The translations under genes were made by a program, and so were the position numbers. DNA of 64,000 bases from Nostoc sp. ATCC 43529 (GTDB lineage: Bacteria; Cyanobacteriota; Cyanobacteriia; Cyanobacteriales; Nostocaceae): positions 85,994 to 149,993 of the forward strand of contig LWTK01000041.1 in NCBI GenBank assembly GCA_003326205.1, in the 5' to 3' direction. Positions 59,613 to 64,000 of the stretch are shown here, piece by piece; positions within the stretch are counted from its first letter, which is position 1, and every line of letters begins with the position of its first letter. Below the pieces are notes generated by a model. The model was not told the origin of the DNA. It did not search any database and saw only the letters and a program-made list of their open reading frames with translations.

Positions 59613-60209
59613 TTACGCGCCTTCAGGAACAAAACGATAACGGCTGGCAGTGGCGTTAGCACTACCTTGGAACAGTGCAGTAAAAGCGGGCTTTTCTGAA
59701 ATAGCATCCATTACAGCGCTGTAAGTACTGCTGGCTAGCTTTTTGCCAAAGTGAGCCGTTACAGAATCATTCTCATGTCTGTAATATTCGCGCCCGGTAA
59801 TCCGAGAAGCTGATTTAGCTGTAGCAGTTGTTACCCGTTGCGTAACCGTCAGTTTGGCAAATTTAAAGTTACGCACACCCTCAAGAACGTTAGGTGTAGT
59901 TAATGCTGCCACTTCAGTAGTGCTGAAGGTGAATTCATCAACTAATCCTTTAAGTACAAGCGCTAGGTCAGAACCTCTACCTGATTGAGATGGACTAATT
60001 AATTTAGCGGGAACGTAAACAAGCTCCGTGCCACTTGAATCAAATGGAACAATGAACCCAGGAACTCGCGCAGTTTTTACCGTTTTGGTAGGGTCGTTGA
60101 CAGCTGCGAAAGCTTGTTGCCTCGCTTGGGTGTCCTTATTAAGCCATAACATATACTTCTCGTGGTCTTTAGCCAAGCGAACACCACGACTAATGTCTTT
60201 ATAAGCCAT
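59613..60209 (-). CDS. Hypothetical protein, possibly structural
   Basis: 198 aa; MAYKDISRGVRLAKDHEKYMLWLNKDTQARQQAFAAVNDPTKTVKTARVPGFIVPF... Confidence 0.7.
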   Translation of the reverse strand: MAYKDISRGVRLAKDHEKYMLWLNKDTQARQQAFAAVNDPTKTVKTARVPGFIVPFDSSGTELVYVPAKLISPSQSGRGSDLALVLKGLVDEFTFSTTEVAALTTPNVLEGVRNFKFAKLTVTQRVTTATAKSASRITGREYYRHENDSVTAHFGKKLASSTYSAVMDAISEKPAFTALFQGSANATASRYRFVPEGA

Positions 60210-60311
60210 CTTATTTACTGAGTTGTTTTGTTACTCTGTCCACCCTAGCCGCAATTTTCTTAAATTCGCTGGCCCGGACAGGTTAAACCCTTCCGGCAAA
60301 TTCTGGCGCGA

Positions 60312-61139
60312 TCATGTCTCAAGAATTGGGCTGTATCTGCTTCCCGTTCGGTCGTAAAGACATCGCCAATTTTTTAATCCCGGTATCTTATACATTCCTT
60401 CCTTGAACCTAACTTCACAAATCGGACGATCGCGCGAATCTTTTACTGGCTTCCCTAAAATTGTTTTAGTTGCAGGAATTGTGGGGTATCTTTCTGTCGG
60501 TTCTGCATTTTCTTCAATATTTAAGTATTTCCAATCTGGGGTATGGTTTTGAATATCTAAAACCTTTTCCACCAAATTTTTAGCATCAGTTATATTTCTG
60601 CAAAGTAGCTGTAATTGATATCCCTTTTCCCAATCCGAGTAACTGTACATTATTTTTCCTTTCTTCCAGATGTACCCGTTACCAATTGCAAATATATTCT
60701 TGATTTTATTTGCATAAGTCAGTAAATTAGCCTTAGTAATTGTCTCGGCAGTTTCATTCATTAATCGAAAAGTAACAGTACCATCCAATCGGCTGTAACC
60801 TGTGTCTACATCTGCAATATCTTCTAAGAAGTAAAGCTTAATTTGTGGTTTATATCGCCTTAAACGAGTGGGAACATATTTTTCTGTATCGTTGCTACCA
60901 ATCTCAGCTTCAAAGTTACCCATTGAAAAGTAAAAACACAGTAACCGAGCAACAGTTAAAGTTATAGGGTCTTTGTCTTTATGAAGACTAACCATCTTAG
61001 CAACCTGCCGAGAGTTGGCGGTTGAAAGTTCTTCATCTAAAACACTATTTAAATCGCTAAAATGTTCGCGTACAGCTTTATTAACAAAGCGCAAGCAGAA
61101 TTGTTGGATTAGCTCTACATCATTTGGGGGATTAGTCAT
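60312..61139 (-). CDS. Hypothetical protein
   Basis: 275 aa intact ORF in apparent operon. Confidence 0.7.
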   Translation of the reverse strand: MTNPPNDVELIQQFCLRFVNKAVREHFSDLNSVLDEELSTANSRQVAKMVSLHKDKDPITLTVARLLCFYFSMGNFEAEIGSNDTEKYVPTRLRRYKPQIKLYFLEDIADVDTGYSRLDGTVTFRLMNETAETITKANLLTYANKIKNIFAIGNGYIWKKGKIMYSYSDWEKGYQLQLLCRNITDAKNLVEKVLDIQNHTPDWKYLNIEENAEPTERYPTIPATKTILGKPVKDSRDRPICEVRFKEGMYKIPGLKNWRCLYDRTGSRYSPILET

Positions 61140-61151
61140 TGTTGTACTTCA

Positions 61152-63716
61152 TCAATCACTTTTTTGAACATCAGATCTATTGATGGGCTGGTTGACCTGA
61201 GCCGCAGCTTTTTCACCTGTAACTAGTTGTGTCACTGCGGTTTCACCTGCTGCTTTACTTGCAAAAAATTCATCCCGTTGATTTTTTAGCTCGTTGAAAT
61301 TATCACCAATACTGACAATTTCTCCTGTTACTTGGCTAAAAGCACTTACAACATTTTCGACAGGTTGAATGTTTTGCAAGGCTGCATCCCATTTGGCTTG
61401 TTGAGCAGTTCGAGCCGTAATAACTTCGGTCATGTCTGGGAATGCATCTTCAAATAAAGCACCGCCTCGCTTGAGTGCATTTCCTATCTTGCCAGTGTAA
61501 GAAGCTGCGAGTTCTCCAATGCTCCTAAGAGAATCGAACATTCCTTGAATATTCCAAAGGGCATTAGTAACACTTTGATAAGTTCTGTTAGCAGCATTCC
61601 ATGTTGTATTGATATTTTGAAGTGTTGTAGCTCCAAATATTGATTCAAAAAAGTTACCAGTCCATTCGCTGATAATGCCACTAAAACCGACTTCATTACC
61701 TTCTTCGTTTTTCCACTTGAAGCCAACAGCTTGTCCTAAGTTATCAATTCCACTAAACAGAGTTTGAATAATATTGTTAGACAACATTGCTGCATTGTGG
61801 AATGTGGTTATTAAAACTAAAATATTTAGAATTCTATCTACCTGGAGAGTTTGCCACAATCGCCCAAATGTACCGGACAAGCCACCAGGAAGCTGATTCC
61901 CTAATCTTTGTAAAATTGTTTGTTGACCCATTAACAAGGCTGTATTTGCACCAGTATTAACAACATCCAGAGCATTGATTCTATTGTTTGTATTTTGGTT
62001 AATGTTGGCGATACTGTCATCTAAAGCTCTTCTCATGCATCCACCCGGCTGAGTGGTTCGACATGTGCCTGTAGCCGCTGCATTTTCAATCTGTGGAATT
62101 GTGGGGATATCTGGCCTGATTGCCGCTGCTGCTAATGCCAGAATGAAAGGAAGTTTATCAAGTATCTGGTCTAACTTTGGTAGCGCCTGCTCATTCACTT
62201 TTGTTTGTTCCTTGAGTTTAGTATCAATTTTTGTAATGTCTGCTTTAGTAGTATCAATCTCCCGGTCAAGCTGTTGTAAATCCCCTTTCAACAAACCCAG
62301 TGAGCGTTTATTTTCGCGGTCAAATTCCTCAAAACGTTGGTCGGACGTTAGCTCACTTTGACGTTTAAAATCAGCGAATCTTTGGTTAAAGTCTTGAGAT
62401 AATTTTGATTGCTCAAGTCCAAGGGTTCCTAAAGCTTTGTCGTTCTGCTTCTGAAATTCCTGAAATCTCTGCTCGGAAGATAAATTATTTAATCGATTGA
62501 AATCCGCTAATTTTTTATCAAAATCTTTGCTGAGATTGGATATTTCCAAATCTTGAATACCAAGAGCTTTGTTATTATCCGCGACAAACCGATTAAATTT
62601 ATCGTCTAATTGTTGCTGAATTGGAGCAAGGTTTGGTACGCCTTTACTGCGTGCCTCATTCATTGCGGCATCGGCTTTGTTGTCTACAGCATTAATGGTT
62701 TTACCCAGATTACTTACAAAATTAGCTAATACTGGGATTTGTGCAGTCTGAGACTGAAGTCCATTAATGATATTATTTGTATTTGCTATTTGTGATTGCA
62801 ATGGAGCAACTACAGATTTAGCCACTGCGATGGCATTAGCTGTGATGCTATTTGTATCAATATTCTGTGGCTTAATTGCGGATACTTGGGCTTTTGTGGC
62901 TGCAAAGTCAGATTGCAGTTTTGATATTGTGGCATTTACAGACTTTTGGAAAGTATCTGAGACGCTGTTATTGAATTTTGAAATAGTCGCATTGATAGAT
63001 TGAATTTTAGCGTCAAAGCTTATTCGTTGCTCTGTTATCTTGGCGTCAACAGCTATTTTGTTTTGGCGGAATTCATACAAAGTATCGTTAGCTAACTTTC
63101 GGGCTGATTCTGCTAACCCAGTAACTATTTTTCTACCTTCTCTAGCTTCATATAAAGCATCATTCGCTTGTTTCTTGGTTTCTAGTATGTTCTTACCAAA
63201 AGATTCTTGCTGCTTATTCAGTCGATAATAATCTTTAGCGTTGGCATCTAATTCTCTCTCAATTTTTTGCAGCTTGGTGTCAAAATTTTTAAGCTTTAAT
63301 CCATTCTGAACTGCTGTGGTATTAATTTTTGTAAGTTCAATATTGAAAGTATCAAGATTCTCAAAGACTTTATCACTAACAAATTCTTGTAGCTTGGTAA
63401 GTGCTACAACACCGATCGCTGATAAAATTCCAAGAATACCACCAACTCTAGAAGCTTTATCTAGTACATCACTACCAAGGATTTTTTGAAATAAAAAGTC
63501 TTGTGCTTTTTTTAAGTTATCAGAAACTTTTTTGGTTGTAGCAGTGGTTTCTTTAAGAGCTTTCATCCTTTTCGCAGCTTCTTTCGCACCATTCTTAGAC
63601 ATAAATTGAGAAGTCGCTCTTTTAACTTTTCTGGCTTCTAATAATAACTTACCTGGCTGACCATTGGGATATTTTGAAAGCTTATAAGCCCTCAATGCAC
63701 TAGGGGAGCATCCCAA
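61152..63716 (-). CDS. Large coiled-coil/transmembrane protein with 44-residue internal repeats (tape-measure-like architecture)
   Basis: 854 aa; hydrophobic segments VGGILGILSAIGVVAL, LPFILALAAAAI, ILNILVLITTFHNAAML; long heptad-like helices. Confidence 0.75.
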   Translation of the reverse strand: MGCSPSALRAYKLSKYPNGQPGKLLLEARKVKRATSQFMSKNGAKEAAKRMKALKETTATTKKVSDNLKKAQDFLFQKILGSDVLDKASRVGGILGILSAIGVVALTKLQEFVSDKVFENLDTFNIELTKINTTAVQNGLKLKNFDTKLQKIERELDANAKDYYRLNKQQESFGKNILETKKQANDALYEAREGRKIVTGLAESARKLANDTLYEFRQNKIAVDAKITEQRISFDAKIQSINATISKFNNSVSDTFQKSVNATISKLQSDFAATKAQVSAIKPQNIDTNSITANAIAVAKSVVAPLQSQIANTNNIINGLQSQTAQIPVLANFVSNLGKTINAVDNKADAAMNEARSKGVPNLAPIQQQLDDKFNRFVADNNKALGIQDLEISNLSKDFDKKLADFNRLNNLSSEQRFQEFQKQNDKALGTLGLEQSKLSQDFNQRFADFKRQSELTSDQRFEEFDRENKRSLGLLKGDLQQLDREIDTTKADITKIDTKLKEQTKVNEQALPKLDQILDKLPFILALAAAAIRPDIPTIPQIENAAATGTCRTTQPGGCMRRALDDSIANINQNTNNRINALDVVNTGANTALLMGQQTILQRLGNQLPGGLSGTFGRLWQTLQVDRILNILVLITTFHNAAMLSNNIIQTLFSGIDNLGQAVGFKWKNEEGNEVGFSGIISEWTGNFFESIFGATTLQNINTTWNAANRTYQSVTNALWNIQGMFDSLRSIGELAASYTGKIGNALKRGGALFEDAFPDMTEVITARTAQQAKWDAALQNIQPVENVVSAFSQVTGEIVSIGDNFNELKNQRDEFFASKAAGETAVTQLVTGEKAAAQVNQPINRSDVQKSD

Positions 63717-63741
63717 TTTTGCAAGAAGAGAGTGAGAGTGA

Positions 63742-63766
63742 AAATATATTCGCGATGAATACTCGC
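63742..63766. repeat. Hairpin TATTCGCGA-TGAATAC-TCGCGAATA
   Basis: 9-bp perfect stem upstream of the divergent genes. Confidence 0.8.
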
Positions 63767-63845
63767 GAATAAAGGGGGGCTATACTTCCACAGCCTAATT
63801 CGAGAGAATTAAGGATGGAAAGAAATCTTCAAGAAGCCGAAGCCA

Positions 63846-64000
63846 ATGACACCAGAAGACAAAAAACTTTTAGATACTCACGTAAAAGAAATTGCTAAGA
63901 TTTTGTATAAAAACACGCCATCGTCAAAAATTGAAACTTTTGAAGGTATAGAAACAGCTGTTCGTGACCAAATTCTGGAACACGTCAGTCCGAAAATCGC
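63846..64000 (+). CDS. Probable ISKra4-family-like transposase, N-terminal part; continues beyond right edge
   Basis: MTPEDKKLLDTHVKEIAKILYKNTPSSKIETFEGIETAVRDQILEHVSPKI resembles N-termini I associate with this family; only 51 aa visible. Confidence 0.5.
   Translation, partial: MTPEDKKLLDTHVKEIAKILYKNTPSSKIETFEGIETAVRDQILEHVSPKI

Noticed and set aside
57400-64000. Calling the right-hand island a prophage
   Set aside because: No recognisable terminase, portal, capsid, lysis or integrase gene; tape-measure similarity is architectural only.

Overview
This is a chromosomal window from a Nostoc/Anabaena-type heterocystous cyanobacterium. Supporting signs are HIP1 GCGATCGC sites, heptanucleotide STRRs, psbB/psbT, chlP, cyanophycin genes and PEP-CTERM proteins. 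Recognisable blocks, left to right: RND efflux pump with membrane-fusion protein; split peptide ABC transporter genes; a two-partner secretion pair followed by a secreted-type CHAT/TPR protein; psbB-psbT; rps1; chlP; a site-2 protease; an accessory island (type I M-S fusion methylase, Uma2 protein, MntA/HepT with a nonsense-disrupted hepT); a hopanoid side-chain cluster (hpnG, diiron/ferritin-like, unusual RND, hpnA, hpnH); DUF433/DUF5615; a 2-aminoethylphosphonate pathway (phnW, ppd, pepM-NTP transferase fusion, second NTP transferase); cphB/cphA2; a short CRISPR array without cas genes; and a 6.3-kb block of small unknown genes ahead of a probable ISKra4-like transposase. The most notable observations are: (1) a 113-bp MITE inserted exactly inside a CRISPR repeat with an 8-bp target duplication; (2) MITE-like elements whose terminal repeats and internal cores are mixed between families, two with perfect 10-bp target duplications, one nested inside a larger inverted-repeat element; (3) two copies of one element bracketing the CHAT gene; (4) three copies of the M-S methylase 3' end punctuating the Uma2 and MntA/HepT cassettes; (5) repeat sequences that invaded coding regions in frame (hpnG, RND, ppd); (6) an RND protein in the hopanoid cluster that appears to lack both TolC-docking subdomains; (7) an uncharacterised operon at 57.4-63.7 kb with an 854-aa coiled-coil/TM protein. 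Family assignments are from reading translated sequence; no database search was run.
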